Source: an uncultured Pirellulales bacterium (GTDB lineage Bacteria > Planctomycetota > Planctomycetia > Pirellulales > Thermoguttaceae). Taken from it: 64,000 bases of DNA. The translations under genes were made by a program, and so were the position numbers. The notes below the pieces were generated by a model, which saw only the letters and a program-made list of their open reading frames with translations, made no database searches and had not been told where the DNA came from. The DNA is taken from assembly GCA_938015445.1 (NCBI GenBank), contig CALLPE010000012.1, positions 1 through 64,000 on the forward strand, read 5' to 3'. This document shows, piece after piece, positions 37,009 to 47,330 of this stretch (position 1 is its first letter; each line of letters opens with the position of its first letter).

Positions 37009-37989
37009 CTACAGCCAGTCGAGCGATATATTCAGCGCCGGAGCGGAGTGCGTAATCGCCCCAACGCTGATCCGCTCGACCCCTGTTTCGGCTATTGCGC
37101 GGACGTTGCCCAGCTCGATGCCGCCGGAGGCTTCTAACTGCACCGCCGGGGCAACCGCGTCGCGAATGGCCACGGCCTGACGCAACTCCTCGATGGTCAT
37201 ATTGTCGAGCAACACCACGTCGGGGCTTGCCGGCAGCACCTCGGCCAACTGCGCCAAGCTGTCCACTTCAACCTCGATGATTGTTTCGTGGTCAGGGGGC
37301 TTAGCCGCATTTTGGGGCGTATCCGTGTTTTTAGCCGTGTCCCCGTTTTGCGCCGTGTCCAGTTGGGCCGACAGATACTGCCGGGCGGCCTGAACTGCTG
37401 CGAACAGCGAACCCGCGCAACCCTGGCCCACGCGCGACCACAGCGCCAAATGGTTGTCCTTGATTAGCACGGCATCGAACAGACCCGTGCGATGATTCAA
37501 ACCACCCCCGCAGCGGACAGCGTATTTTTCCAGCGCACGCCAGCCCGGCGTGGTTTTCCGCGTGTCGTAGATCCGCGCCCGCGTGCCGCCGACGGCCTCG
37601 ACGAACCTTCGGGTCAGCGTGGCTATGCCCGATAATCGCCCCAATACATTCAGTATTAAGCGCTCGGCGGCCAGTATCGTCCGTGCCGAACCTTCGATCA
37701 GCGCGATTTTCTCCCCTGCGCCCACCAACTGACCGTCTGCGACACGCGTCGTGAGCCGCACGCTCGGGTCGAGCGTCTGGAACGTCAGTTCTACGGCAGG
37801 CAGACCAGCCACCACGCCGGGCGCGCGGGCGACTATGGCCGCCCGGCCCACCGTCCCGGCAGGCACCACTGCCGCACTGGTCAAGTCGCCCCGGCTGCCG
37901 AGGTCCTCTTCCAAGGCCAACCTCAGCAACCGCCGCCACGACTCAGCCACACGCTCGTCCCAACTATGCTGATAGAACTCCTTGGTCAT
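37009..37989 (-). CDS. nadC: Nicotinate-nucleotide pyrophosphorylase (quinolinate phosphoribosyltransferase)
   Basis: A 326-residue NadC, which makes nicotinate mononucleotide from quinolinate and PRPP in de novo NAD synthesis. The start at 37989 (MTKEFYQHSW) was chosen because the longer frame to 38556 runs antisense to the ComEA-like gene. Family blocks are EEDLGSRGDLTS, AERLILNVLGRLSGIAT, IYDTRKTTPGWRALEKYAVR, GGGLNHRTGLFDAVLIKDNH, IIEVEVDSL, VLLDNM and LEASGGI with ISVGAITHS. Between LSAQLDT and the IIEVEV strand there is an unusual 20-residue polar insert (AQNGDTAKNTDTPQNAAKPP) encoded by imperfect 18-bp repeats. The family is usually 280-300 residues, which the insert explains. The gene is divergent from the ComEA-like gene. 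Confidence 0.95.
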   Translation of the reverse strand: MTKEFYQHSWDERVAESWRRLLRLALEEDLGSRGDLTSAAVVPAGTVGRAAIVARAPGVVAGLPAVELTFQTLDPSVRLTTRVADGQLVGAGEKIALIEGSARTILAAERLILNVLGRLSGIATLTRRFVEAVGGTRARIYDTRKTTPGWRALEKYAVRCGGGLNHRTGLFDAVLIKDNHLALWSRVGQGCAGSLFAAVQAARQYLSAQLDTAQNGDTAKNTDTPQNAAKPPDHETIIEVEVDSLAQLAEVLPASPDVVLLDNMTIEELRQAVAIRDAVAPAVQLEASGGIELGNVRAIAETGVERISVGAITHSAPALNISLDWL

Positions 37990-38109
37990 ACGTGCCACTC
38001 GGATTGTTGCTGCGTACCACGGGCGCGTTGCGCAGAAATTGTGCCAACTGCCTCGCCGGCGGCCACCAGTCGTCTTGCTGGTCGGCCCAGCTTGGATGCA
38101 CGATAATAT

Positions 38110-38562
38110 ATGATTATGATTGAACAATTGCCTTCGGCGAAGGATTCCCGGCAACAGAACTGTTGGCCGTACTGGCTGCTGCGGCGGACCGACCAGGTTA
38201 CCGTAGCGATATTGATCTTGGCGGCCCTGGGAGCGACGATTGCTTGGTGGATTTATCGCGGCGGTCTGCGCGGTGGGGTAATCGAACTGGAACGGCTCGA
38301 ACCGCAAACGGCCTGTTTTGAAGTGGACATCAACTCTGCCGATTGGCCCGAACTGGCCCAACTGCCCGGTATCGGACCAGTACTGGCAAAGCGCATCGTT
38401 CAGCAGCGGCAGCTCGGCGGGCCTTATCTGGATTACGACGACCTGTCGCGGCGTGTTTCGGGCATCGGACCGAAGACACTGGCGCAGATTCGCCCTTACT
38501 TGCGGCCAATCGGCCCGCAGCCAAAGCCGGACGACCGCCCCGAAGCAGCAACCCATCGGTAA
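38110..38562 (+). CDS. ComEA-like helix-hairpin-helix membrane protein
   Basis: A 150-residue protein with one transmembrane helix at about 29-48 (VTVAILILAALGATIAWWIY) and a C-terminal double helix-hairpin-helix: FEVDINSADWPELAQLPGIG, then GPVLAKRIVQQRQL, followed by YLDYDDLSRRVSGIGPKTL. This is the ComEA/T2SS-associated pattern (INxAxxxEL..LPGIGxxxAxxI), which binds double-stranded DNA. ComEA proteins hold DNA at the membrane during natural transformation, but related small proteins occur without competence. No comEC or pilus gene adjoins. uvrB starts 81 bp downstream in the same direction. Confidence 0.85.
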   Translation: MIMIEQLPSAKDSRQQNCWPYWLLRRTDQVTVAILILAALGATIAWWIYRGGLRGGVIELERLEPQTACFEVDINSADWPELAQLPGIGPVLAKRIVQQRQLGGPYLDYDDLSRRVSGIGPKTLAQIRPYLRPIGPQPKPDDRPEAATHR

Positions 38563-38643
38563 ATGGAGCAGCAGCCATTGGCGAGACGATCCGGATACTG
38601 CCTATAGACTCTCGGTAAAGCTTGCCGCGCGCGGGGTGCCTCC

Positions 38644-40725
38644 GTGTTCCAACTGGTAAGCCCTTTTCAGCCTGCCGGCGACCAGCCCCAGGCCATCCAG
38701 GCCCTGGTGGAAGGATTGCGCGCCGGGTTGAAGCATCAGGTACTGATGGGCGTGACCGGCTCGGGCAAAACCTTCACCATGGCCAATGTGATCCAGGCCG
38801 TGCAACGCCCCACGCTGGTCATGTCGCACAACAAGACTCTGGCCGCACAGCTTTACGCCGAGTTCAAAGAGTTCTTCCCTTACAATGCGGTGCGGTATTT
38901 CGTCAGTTACTACGACTATTACCAGCCCGAGGCCTACATCCCCCAGCGCGACATCTACATCGAAAAAGACGCCTCGATCAACCAGGAGATCGACCGCTTG
39001 CGCCTGGCCGCCACCAGCGCTCTGGTGAGCCGGCGCGACGTGATAATCGTGGCCAGCGTGTCGTGCATCTACGGGCTGGGTTCGCCAGAGGACTACCGGA
39101 CGATGATGGTCGGTCTGTCGGTCGGGCAAACCGCCGACCGCGACGAGGTACTCAGCCGCTTGGTAGATATCCAGTACGAACGCCACGACGTGGAGTTGCA
39201 ACGCGGCCGGTTCCGCGTCCGCGGCGATTGCGTGGAAGTATGGCCCGCCTACGAAGAGTTCGCCTTCCGCATCGAGTTCTGGGGCGACGAGGTGGAGCAG
39301 CTTTCGCTGATTCATCCGCTGACCGGACAAGTAATCGGGCGCCAAGAGCAACTGTTCATCTATCCGGCCAAGCACTACGTGCTGCCGGAAGACCGTATCG
39401 CTCGTGCAGTGGCCGAAATCAAAGAAGAACTCAACCAGCGGCTCGAGGAATTGCGCTCGCAGGGCAAGCTGCTGGAGGCCCAGCGGCTGGCCGCCCGTAC
39501 CCGCTTCGACCTGGAAATGCTCCAACAGGTAGGCTATTGTCCGGGCATCGAGAACTATAGCCGGCCACTGAGCGGTCGTCCGCCGGGCACGCCGCCCGAC
39601 ACCCTGTTCAGCTTCTTTCCCGACGACTTCCTGCTGTTTGTCGATGAATCGCACGTTACCGTACCGCAAATCCGCGGCATGTACGCCGGCGACCACAACC
39701 GCAAGCTCACCCTGGTGGAGCACGGTTTCCGCCTGCCCAGCGCGCTGGACAACCGGCCGCTGCGCTTCGACGAATGGGAACAGAAGATCAATCAGGTGAT
39801 CTACGTGTCGGCTACCCCGGGACCATACGAACTGGAAAAAAGCGGCGGCCGAGTAATCGAGCAGGTGATTCGTCCTACTGGACTGCTCGACCCGGAAATC
39901 GAAGTCGCTCCCGCCCGCACCCAGGTGCCACACCTGATCGAGCAGATTCACCAGCGTGTGGCGGCCGGCCAACGGGTGTTGGTAACCACGCTCACCAAAC
40001 GGTTGGCCGAAGACCTGGCCGCGTATCTGGTCGAGCAGAACATCCGCTGCAAATGGTTGCACAGCGAACTGGACGCCTTCGAGCGTGTGGAGCTGCTCCG
40101 CGACCTACGCGCCGGCAACTTCGACGTACTGGTAGGAGTGAACTTGCTGCGCGAGGGACTCGATCTGCCCGAGGTTTCTTTAGTGGCCATCCTCGACGCC
40201 GACAAGGAAGGTTTCCTCCGCAGCGAAACCTCGCTAATGCAGACCATCGGACGATCGGCCCGAAACGTCGACGCCAAAGTCATCCTTTACGCCGACAAGG
40301 TGACCGATTCCATGCGGCGGGCAATCGAAGAAACCCAGCGCCGCCGCCGCATGCAACAGCAGTACAACCTCCAACACGGCATCACCCCCGAGACGATTCG
40401 GAAAGAAATCCGCGCTGGCATCGAAGCCGAAGCGGCAGCCCACGCCCGAGCCAACGCCATGGTAGGCCGCGCCGACGAAACACAGTACATCACCGAGGAG
40501 TATCTAACAGAACTGGAAGCCGAGATGTACGCCGCGGCCGAAGCGCTCGAGTTCGAGCGCGCCGCAGCCCTGCGCGACCGCATCCAGCAAATGCGCCAGC
40601 AACTCGGCAAGAGCTTCCAAGAGGCGGTAATCGTCCAGGCCACACGTGCCCAGCGCGGCAGACACCGAAGGCAAAAACCCAGATTCAAAATCCCTAAAGC
40701 CAAAAAACCAAAAAAACCACAATAA
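38644..40725 (+). CDS. uvrB: Excinuclease ABC subunit B
   Basis: A 693-residue UvrB, the damage-verifying helicase-like subunit of nucleotide excision repair. Walker A is [14 protein letters not shown]; the beta-hairpin that inserts between DNA strands is [15 protein letters not shown]-like ([20 protein letters not shown]); the DExx box is in [18 protein letters not shown]; helicase motifs V/VI are [20 protein letters not shown] and [10 protein letters not shown]. The C-terminal UVR domain that contacts UvrC is [21 protein letters not shown] basic tail ([20 protein letters not shown]) extends beyond the UVR motif and gives about 20 residues more than usual. The start is GTG at 38644. uvrA and uvrC are not in the window. 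Confidence 0.97.
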   Translation: MFQLVSPFQPAGDQPQAIQALVEGLRAGLKHQVLMGVTGSGKTFTMANVIQAVQRPTLVMSHNKTLAAQLYAEFKEFFPYNAVRYFVSYYDYYQPEAYIPQRDIYIEKDASINQEIDRLRLAATSALVSRRDVIIVASVSCIYGLGSPEDYRTMMVGLSVGQTADRDEVLSRLVDIQYERHDVELQRGRFRVRGDCVEVWPAYEEFAFRIEFWGDEVEQLSLIHPLTGQVIGRQEQLFIYPAKHYVLPEDRIARAVAEIKEELNQRLEELRSQGKLLEAQRLAARTRFDLEMLQQVGYCPGIENYSRPLSGRPPGTPPDTLFSFFPDDFLLFVDESHVTVPQIRGMYAGDHNRKLTLVEHGFRLPSALDNRPLRFDEWEQKINQVIYVSATPGPYELEKSGGRVIEQVIRPTGLLDPEIEVAPARTQVPHLIEQIHQRVAAGQRVLVTTLTKRLAEDLAAYLVEQNIRCKWLHSELDAFERVELLRDLRAGNFDVLVGVNLLREGLDLPEVSLVAILDADKEGFLRSETSLMQTIGRSARNVDAKVILYADKVTDSMRRAIEETQRRRRMQQQYNLQHGITPETIRKEIRAGIEAEAAAHARANAMVGRADETQYITEEYLTELEAEMYAAAEALEFERAAALRDRIQQMRQQLGKSFQEAVIVQATRAQRGRHRRQKPRFKIPKAKKPKKPQ

Positions 40726-40900
40726 AGCGGCCGCATGGAGCAGCAACGGGTAGGCTGGGCGCAGTTCGCACCCACCGGCAGGCTGCCGGCCGGAAGGCCG
40801 GAAACGTGTAAAGACCGCAAACTGGCCGCAGAAGTTTTTTGGACGCGCGAAAGTTTTTCGATAACACGCAACGGACCACACGCAAGCAATCGAGATGTGA

Positions 40901-41458
40901 ATGACTCAGCATTCCAATCTCAGCGACGTATCTGCCACCCGATTGGCCGATGGCTCGTCGGTATCCAAGGACTGCGACCTGTTGGAAGCCTGCGGCACCA
41001 TCGACGAGCTTAACGCGGCCCTGGGCCTGGCTCGCGCGTTGGCACCCCCGAATGAAATCGGTGACGACATCTGCCAAATCCAACACGACTTGTTCATGGC
41101 CGGAGCAGATTTGGCCTGTGGCGCCCTGGCCACACCAAATTTGCGGATCGGGCCGCAACAGCTCGAAAAACTAGAAGCGGCCATCGCCCGCTGGAACCAA
41201 CGCCTCCCTGCGTTGCAACACTTTGTCGTCCCTGCCGGGACGCCCGCAGCAGCAGCGCTGAATCTTGCCCGAACTGTCTGCCGCCGCGCCGAGCGCCGGG
41301 TAGTTACCATTCTGCGCAACTCCGGCCAGGCACGCTGGCAACCGTTGCTCGCATATCTAAACCGGTTGAGTTACTTCCTTTTTTTGCTGTACCGGGCGGC
41401 CAATGTTGCGGCCGGACAACAGGAACATCTTTGGCCGCCGCGCCCGATTCGCCAGTAG
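40901..41458 (+). CDS. PduO-type cob(I)alamin adenosyltransferase with altered N-terminus
   Basis: A 185-residue helical-bundle protein of the PduO/MMAB family, which makes adenosylcobalamin from ATP and cob(I)alamin. Family blocks are present: GSSVSKDCDLLEACGTIDEL, NAALGLARAL, QHDLFMAGADLA, HFVVPAGTPAAAALNLART, the ATP-contacting CRRAERRVV and LLAYLNRLSYFLFLLYRAAN. The N-terminal ATP loop of the family, usually TRTGDxGxTxL, is replaced by SNLSDVSATRLAD, lacking the Gly-Asp-x-Gly core. It may therefore be inactive, or bind ATP or cobalamin differently, or serve as a chaperone-like carrier. Start ATG 40901; no ribosome site is obvious. It is an isolated gene, 175 bp after uvrB. Confidence 0.82.
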   Translation: MTQHSNLSDVSATRLADGSSVSKDCDLLEACGTIDELNAALGLARALAPPNEIGDDICQIQHDLFMAGADLACGALATPNLRIGPQQLEKLEAAIARWNQRLPALQHFVVPAGTPAAAALNLARTVCRRAERRVVTILRNSGQARWQPLLAYLNRLSYFLFLLYRAANVAAGQQEHLWPPRPIRQ

Positions 41459-41743
41459 CCCCAACTGGCACATGCCATTACGGCAATCGACCTCGCCGCT
41501 GGACCCGGCTATGTTGTACGCACTGGCTCGCGTGGCGGCCAGTGGCTCGCATGGCTGCACCAGCGCTCAGAATGCGCTATCTTAAGAATCTTAAGACAAT
41601 CGCGGTTGAAATACTTGCGCTCCAGCAGCCGAAAAACGGCCGATGCGACCTCGTGAATTGTGGACAATCGCTTGCGCTGCGCTTTATACTTTCTGAGCCT
41701 TTGCAACACCTGTTGGCCATTTGCAAGCCCAGGGAGAATCCCT

Positions 41744-44371
41744 ATGATCGACGCTGCCGTGATCCACATCGCCGTTGATACTGGATTGCCAGATACTGGA
41801 TTCCCCAAGCTGCTTTCGCTGTCACCGGCAGCAAGACATGCCGTTCCGGCTGCTCTGCTGATTGCCGTCGTGTTGGCTGCTGCTGCTGCTGCTTTCGCCG
41901 CCGATGCGCCGCAGACGCCAGGCGAAGCTCCGCAGGTGACAGTCGTACCACATCCCCCTGTGGACGCTCAGCCCAAGCATTACGTGGGCAACCGTCCGCC
42001 GCTTCTGCCCAGTCCGCTGCTGAAGTTGCCTATCGGGGCAGTCAAACCCGAAGGTTGGCTGCGCCGTCAATTGGAACTCCAAGCCGATGGGTTCATCGGC
42101 CACCTGAAAGAGCTTAGCGATTTTTTACGCGAGGATGGCAACGCCTGGCTTAGTCCTACCGGCGAAGGCCACAGCGGCTGGGAAGAAGTCCCCTACTGGC
42201 TCAAAGGCTACTGTGCCACGGCATACGTGCTGGGAAACGAGAAAATGATAGCCGAAGCCCGCAAATGGCTCGACGCCACCATCGCCTCGCAACGGGAGGA
42301 CGGGTACTTCGGCCCCCGCTCCAATCTCACCCACGCCGGCGACGCCAAACGCCGCAAGCCCGACCTGTGGCCCAACATGATAATGCTCAATGCATTGCAG
42401 TCGTACTACGAATACTCGGGCGATAAGCGCGTGCTGGAGCTGATGACCCGCTACTTTCGCTGGCAACTGCAACTGCCGGCTGAGGACTTCCTGCCGCCAT
42501 ATTGGCAGCAGCAGCGCGCCGGCGACAACCTGCTGAGCGTCTACTGGCTTTACAATCGGACTGGCCAACCCTGGCTGCTGGAATTGGCGCAGAAAATCCA
42601 TCGCCATACCGCCCCGTGGGAAAAAGGCGTGGCCAATTGGCACGGCGTGAACATCTGCCAGTGTTTCCGCGAACCGGCCACGTTCTACATGCAATCGAAA
42701 GATCACAAACATCTGCAAGCCACGATCAACAACTATAACACGGTGATGGAGCTGTATGGTCAAGTGCCCGGCGGAATGTTCGCTGCCGACGAGAACTGTC
42801 GGCCCGGCTATTCCGACCCCCGTCAGTGCGCCGAGACCTGCTCGATGGTGGAAATGATGCTCTCCCACGAGATATTGTTGCGCATCACCGGCGAGGTGCT
42901 GTGGGCCGACCGCTGCGAGGAAGTGGCCTTCAACAGTTTGCCGGCTTCGATGACCGCCGATCTGAAGTCGTTGCGCTACCTGACCGCACCCAACCACATC
43001 CTCTCCGACCGCCACAACAAAGCCCCCGGCGTGCAAAACCACGGGCCGATGATGCTTTTCGACCCGCGTTCGCACCGCTGCTGCCAGCACAACGTGGGCC
43101 ACGGTTGGCCCTATTTCACCGAAAGTCTGTGGCACGCCACCCCCGACGGCGGCTTGGCCGCCACGCTGTATGCCCCCTGCCAGGTGACGGCCAAGGTGGC
43201 CGCCGGCCAGGAGGTAACAATCGTGCAAACGACCACATATCCCTTCGATGAGCATATCCAGTTGAAAATCTCCCTGAACAAGCCTTGCCGCTTTCCTCTG
43301 TATCTGCGTATTCCCGGCTGGTGTACCGATCCCCAAGTGACCATCTCCGGCAACCGCATCCCCATACCTAAAAACGCCACTGGATTCTTACGTCTGGACC
43401 ACCAGTGGCATGAGGGCGACACCATCCTCGTTACATTCCCGATGGAGATCACCGTCAAGACTTGGGAAAAGAACCGCCGCAGCGTGTCGGTGGGGCGTGG
43501 CCCCTTGTGGTACTCGCTGCGAATCGAGGAGCGCTACGTGCGCGTGGGCGGCGACGACCGCTGGCCGGTGTGGGAAATCCACCCCGCCAGCCCATGGAAC
43601 TATGGACTGGCAATGGAGGAAGACGCCAAGCAAGCTGGCCAGCCCGACGCCGCTGCGGGAACGACCGACGTTGCCAAGTTATTCACTGTCGAGAAAAAAC
43701 CCTGGCCGGCCGACGATCAACCTTTCGCCGTTCCCGCTGCCCCGATCCAGTTGAAGACCAAAGCCCGCAAAATACCAGCCTGGCAGGCAGATGCTTTGGG
43801 GTTGGTGGGCCTGCTTCAAGATAGCCCGGCCTTATCGGAGGAACCTTTGGAGGAAATCACGCTTATTCCCATGGGCTGCGCGCGCTTGCGGATTAGTTCC
43901 TTTCCCACTGTAAGCACCAGTCCTACGGCGAATAAATGGATAGCTCCGCCGCCCCGCGACAAAGCCACGGCCTCGCACTGCTTCCACAACGACACTGTGA
44001 CGGCGCTTAACGATGGGTTGCTCCCGAAAAACTCGGCCGATAACAGTATTCCCCGCTTCACATGGTGGGACCATCGAGGGACGAGCGAATGGGTGGAATA
44101 CGAGTTCACACAGCCGCGCAAGGTTTCACAAGTCGAAGTGTACTGGTTCGATGACACCGGTCGCGGCCATTGCCGCGTGCCCAAGGCCTGGCGCGTGCAA
44201 TGGCACGACGGGCGACAATGGCGCGATGTGTTACCCACCGGCCCATACCAGGTGGAAAAAGATAAGTGGAACACTACTACCTTCGAGCCAGTGACCACCA
44301 GCCGCATCCGCCTGGTAGTGGAACTGCAACCTCAGTTTTCCGCCGGAATCCTGGAATGGCGCGTAAAATAG
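41744..44371 (+). CDS. Exported GH127-type glycosidase (beta-L-arabinofuranosidase-like, DUF1680)
   Basis: An 875-residue exported protein. I start at ATG 41744, preceded by AGGGAGA; earlier in-frame codons lack a ribosome site. The signal segment is PAALLIAVVLAAAAAAFAAD. The (alpha/alpha)6 catalytic domain starts LLKLPIGAVKPEGWLRRQLE. In GH127 HypBA1 a zinc site of one Glu and three Cys includes the nucleophilic Cys; here QCAETC (Glu364, Cys366) and HRCCQHN (Cys446, Cys447) keep that pattern. A beta-sandwich follows (LYLRIPGWCTDPQVTISG), and a discoidin-like C-terminal domain (HRGTSEWVEYEFTQPRKVSQ, VEVYWFDDTGRGHCRVPKAW). It probably removes beta-linked arabinofuranose or a related sugar from plant or algal polymers. 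The PQQ-propeller gene follows. Confidence 0.9.
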   Translation: MIDAAVIHIAVDTGLPDTGFPKLLSLSPAARHAVPAALLIAVVLAAAAAAFAADAPQTPGEAPQVTVVPHPPVDAQPKHYVGNRPPLLPSPLLKLPIGAVKPEGWLRRQLELQADGFIGHLKELSDFLREDGNAWLSPTGEGHSGWEEVPYWLKGYCATAYVLGNEKMIAEARKWLDATIASQREDGYFGPRSNLTHAGDAKRRKPDLWPNMIMLNALQSYYEYSGDKRVLELMTRYFRWQLQLPAEDFLPPYWQQQRAGDNLLSVYWLYNRTGQPWLLELAQKIHRHTAPWEKGVANWHGVNICQCFREPATFYMQSKDHKHLQATINNYNTVMELYGQVPGGMFAADENCRPGYSDPRQCAETCSMVEMMLSHEILLRITGEVLWADRCEEVAFNSLPASMTADLKSLRYLTAPNHILSDRHNKAPGVQNHGPMMLFDPRSHRCCQHNVGHGWPYFTESLWHATPDGGLAATLYAPCQVTAKVAAGQEVTIVQTTTYPFDEHIQLKISLNKPCRFPLYLRIPGWCTDPQVTISGNRIPIPKNATGFLRLDHQWHEGDTILVTFPMEITVKTWEKNRRSVSVGRGPLWYSLRIEERYVRVGGDDRWPVWEIHPASPWNYGLAMEEDAKQAGQPDAAAGTTDVAKLFTVEKKPWPADDQPFAVPAAPIQLKTKARKIPAWQADALGLVGLLQDSPALSEEPLEEITLIPMGCARLRISSFPTVSTSPTANKWIAPPPRDKATASHCFHNDTVTALNDGLLPKNSADNSIPRFTWWDHRGTSEWVEYEFTQPRKVSQVEVYWFDDTGRGHCRVPKAWRVQWHDGRQWRDVLPTGPYQVEKDKWNTTTFEPVTTSRIRLVVELQPQFSAGILEWRVK

Positions 44372-44589
44372 TGGTTGGCGTTGCTGTGGGGCTGTCATGC
44401 AATCCGTGATCGTTGATACGCGCTCGACGCGTTCCCGCCGCCGAAAACAAGCGCGTTTGGTTGTGGGTAGCCATCCTATATCTTCCGGGTAGTCACGCAG
44501 GAGCCATACATAAACATATAAGAGCCATATATACAGAGGCACATAAGAAGCAGTGGTGTACGGGACGAAGACATCGAGGAGACGTAGCT

Positions 44590-45921
44590 ATGACACGTGT
44601 ACTTATGTGTTCGTTGGTGTGGTTGGTCGTATCGTGCGGGGTTGCCCTCGCCGACGATTGGCCGCAATGGCTTGGCCCCCAGCGCGATAGCGTATACCGC
44701 GAGGACGGCATTGTGGAACGTTTTCCCGCAGGCGGGTTGAAGATCAAATGGCGCACTCCGCTCGGATGGGGATACTCTGGACCGGCGGTAGCCGCCGGGC
44801 GCGTGTATGTGATGGATTATCAACTGACCGCCGGGAAGATCGCCAACAACCCTGGCGCTGTAGACCGCTTGGAGGGCAAGGAACGAGTGCTGTGCCTCAG
44901 CGCCGGTACTGGGGAAATTTTGTGGAAGCACGAGTACGACCGCCCCTATGCCATTTCCTTCGGCGGCGGGCCGCGCACCACTGTCACCGTGGACGGCGAT
45001 CGGGTGTTCGCTCTGGGGGCGGAAGGGAATCTTTGGTGCCTCGAAGCCGCTACCGGAAAAGTGCTGTGGAGCAAGGATTTCGTCAAAGACTACGGAGCCA
45101 AAACGCCAATGTGGGGAGTAACTGCACATCCGCTGGTCGATGGCGAAGTGCTTTATTGCCTGGTCGGTGGCCCCAAGGGTGTGGCAGTTGCCCTAGACAA
45201 ACGCACTGGAAAGGAATTGTGGTGGGCATTGGAGGCGAAAGACCCAGGGTACTGTCCGCCGACGCTGATCGCCACCAGCACTGGCAAACAACTGTTGATA
45301 TGGCATCCCCAAGCGCTCAACAGCGTCGATCCGGCGACGGGAAAGTCGTACTGGTCGGTTCCACTTGCGCCGGCTTATGGAATGTCGATTGCCGCGCCGC
45401 GCATTTCTGGACCGTTTTTATTCGCCACCGGTATCGGCACGCAAGCAGTGCTGCTTAAGCTGCACGAGGACAAACCCGCTGTCTCAGAAGTGTGGCGCGG
45501 ACAAGCCAAGACAGCCGTGTATTGCGCCACCGCCACTCCGTTCATCGATGGAGACGTGATTTACGGCTGCGACGAAGGCGGAGCTCTGGTGGCCGCGCGA
45601 TTGGCCACCGGGGAACGCCTCTGGCAAACCACCGAACCAACGTTGGGGAAACAAGGTCGCGGCCGGTACGGCACTGCGTTCATCGTCAAGCATAAAGAGC
45701 GCTTTTTCCTGTTCAGCGAAACCGGCGACCTGATACTGGCCAAACTCTCGCCCAAAGGATACCAGGAAATATCACGTTTCCATGTGCTGGAACCGACCAA
45801 CACGTGCTTCGGGCGCCCGGTGGTGTGGAGCCATCCGGCCTTCGCTGCGCGATCGTGTTTCGCCCGCAACGATAAGGAAATCGTGTGCGTCGATTTGGCC
45901 GCGGACTCAGTGGCGGAGTGA
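44590..45921 (+). CDS. Exported PQQ-like beta-propeller protein
   Basis: A 443-residue protein with the signal MTRVLMCSLVWLVVSCGVAL, cleaved before DDWPQWLGPQRD, a mature N-terminus very common in planctomycete propeller proteins. The rest is a PQQ-type propeller with repeats such as GPAVAAGRVYVMDYQ, VLCLSAGTGEILWKHEYD, GNLWCLEAATGKVLWSKDF, VAVALDKRTGKELWWALEA, NSVDPATGKSYWSVPL and ALVAARLATGERLWQT. The GxxxALDxxTGxxxW pattern is as in quinoprotein dehydrogenases and BamB. The heme-binding site and the catalytic acidic cluster of true alcohol dehydrogenases are not apparent, so enzymatic activity is uncertain. ATG 44590 has GAGGAG upstream; the frame is open from 44413. It lies 218 bp after the glycosidase gene. 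Confidence 0.85.
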   Translation: MTRVLMCSLVWLVVSCGVALADDWPQWLGPQRDSVYREDGIVERFPAGGLKIKWRTPLGWGYSGPAVAAGRVYVMDYQLTAGKIANNPGAVDRLEGKERVLCLSAGTGEILWKHEYDRPYAISFGGGPRTTVTVDGDRVFALGAEGNLWCLEAATGKVLWSKDFVKDYGAKTPMWGVTAHPLVDGEVLYCLVGGPKGVAVALDKRTGKELWWALEAKDPGYCPPTLIATSTGKQLLIWHPQALNSVDPATGKSYWSVPLAPAYGMSIAAPRISGPFLFATGIGTQAVLLKLHEDKPAVSEVWRGQAKTAVYCATATPFIDGDVIYGCDEGGALVAARLATGERLWQTTEPTLGKQGRGRYGTAFIVKHKERFFLFSETGDLILAKLSPKGYQEISRFHVLEPTNTCFGRPVVWSHPAFAARSCFARNDKEIVCVDLAADSVAE

Positions 45922-46133
45922 ATTGCCTGGCCAGCCCGCAAGCATTGTCGAACTGAGTACCCCACGGCTGGGCACTGGCCGCAAAGCGGCAGAAAAGGAC
46001 GACTGCACGTGGCAGTCTCTCGAGCTGGGAGGTTGGCAATCGCCGATCCGGGACGTCATACTGCGCACCCAGACCGAGTTTGCTGCCTCCAGCGCCAGGC
46101 TTCATCTAGAGCCAGCCGTGCGCTGAAACACGC

Positions 46134-46310
46134 CTACTGTTCGCTGCTTTTGAGTTTGGCCAGTTCAGCTTCTGCGGCTGCCAGTTGGTCTTCGAGGTTT
46201 TTCAGTTCCCGTAAGTCGTCCGGCTGTTTTTTCTCGGCCGAAAGCCGTTGCCGCAGTTGCTGGATGCGCTGGTTGAGCACCTGGATTCGTTTTTTGCTTT
46301 TCTTGTCCAT
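46134..46310 (-). CDS. Small coiled-coil protein, 58 residues
   Basis: From ATG 46310 the minus strand encodes a 58-residue charged helix: MDKKSKKRIQVLNQRIQQLR, a short break KKQPDDLREL, then KNLEDQLAAAEAELAKLKSS. Leucines fall in heptad-like positions in both halves, so a two-stranded or hairpin coiled coil is likely. The frame is open to 46460, but the added residues have no coiled-coil character. I have the impression of a short conserved planctomycete protein but cannot name a family. It is isolated, 212 bp beyond the convergent propeller gene. Function unknown. Confidence 0.6.
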   Translation of the reverse strand: MDKKSKKRIQVLNQRIQQLRQRLSAEKKQPDDLRELKNLEDQLAAAEAELAKLKSSEQ

Positions 46311-47330
46311 GTTCTGCTGCCTTGCTGGCTCGGCGAAAATCGGCGAAAGAAGGTCACGATTCGTGCTCCAAACATCAGTATAGACTGAACATCTGCGGCA
46401 GAAAACGAATCCTGCCGCCAGACATCCGTGGCAGCCAGCGTTGCCGGTGGGAAACGCCATGAGCCACCGCTGGCAGCCCCAGCAACAGCCCCGTCAGGTC
46501 ATCGATAAGCTTCGCCTGGCAATACAGATGTGGCGTTCGTCGTGGTTTTGATTATCGAGGCGACGCTTGGTAGCGCCCGGCCAAGTGACGTTGGCACGGT
46601 GAATCGGCCCGGCGGAGTCGCTTCGCACGGTGAACTGGTCGTGTCACACAGCCCCATCACCGCAGTTCTACCCCGCGTGTAGTCCGCCAACGCCCAACGT
46701 CGTGCTGAATGCACTAGAAAAATGCTTTATGCACCGGGGCAAATGTTTGCAAGCCGGTGGCGTCGAAGGACCAGAAGCCGAACCGCCTGCGGGCGGCGCC
46801 GGCGCGGACGCTTGACGATGGCCGTCGCGGCTGTTATTGTAAAGTGCTCACATCTCCGGCAGCGCGGCTCACTGTGAGGGCGGCTATCGCCGGCCCGTAG
46901 GGACGCACAGGCGCAACCGGCCGGTGGGCAATTGTGCAACCCTTGGCAGCCGATACGGTCGGCAGTCGACTCGCCGCAGGCGAGGCTGGTTGCTTCCTCC
47001 GACATCGATGATTTTGCGGCAGCGGATTCCCACAATACCAGCGCCAGGTAGAACACGCGCGGGGCTAGACAGCGGACCGGAGGCAGCGTGGGCTAGACTT
47101 TGCAAGGTGAGCGTATGCGCACAGCGCGCGATTATCCAAGTATGATCGTAGTGGGCGGTGGTGGCCCAAAGTTGTCGGCTGTGGTTAGCTGGGGCGCTGG
47201 CCAACCCACACCAGTCGCCTTGCAAATTATAGCGAGAAATCGGCGTATTACGTTGTAATAAGCAGTCCTAGTTTATTTCCTGTTGTTTGGTCCAGTAAGT
47301 TTGTCATTTGGTCAGTAGGAGAAGTTATCT
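46311..47330. other. Intergenic, 1020 bp
   Basis: The longest featureless stretch in this half of the window. Open frames here look non-coding: they are rich in Arg, Cys and Ser and lack family blocks. AGGAGAAG at 47317-47324 serves the GTG start of pckG, and an AT-rich stretch at about 47220-47310 is the likely promoter zone. No RNA gene was recognised. Confidence 0.4.
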
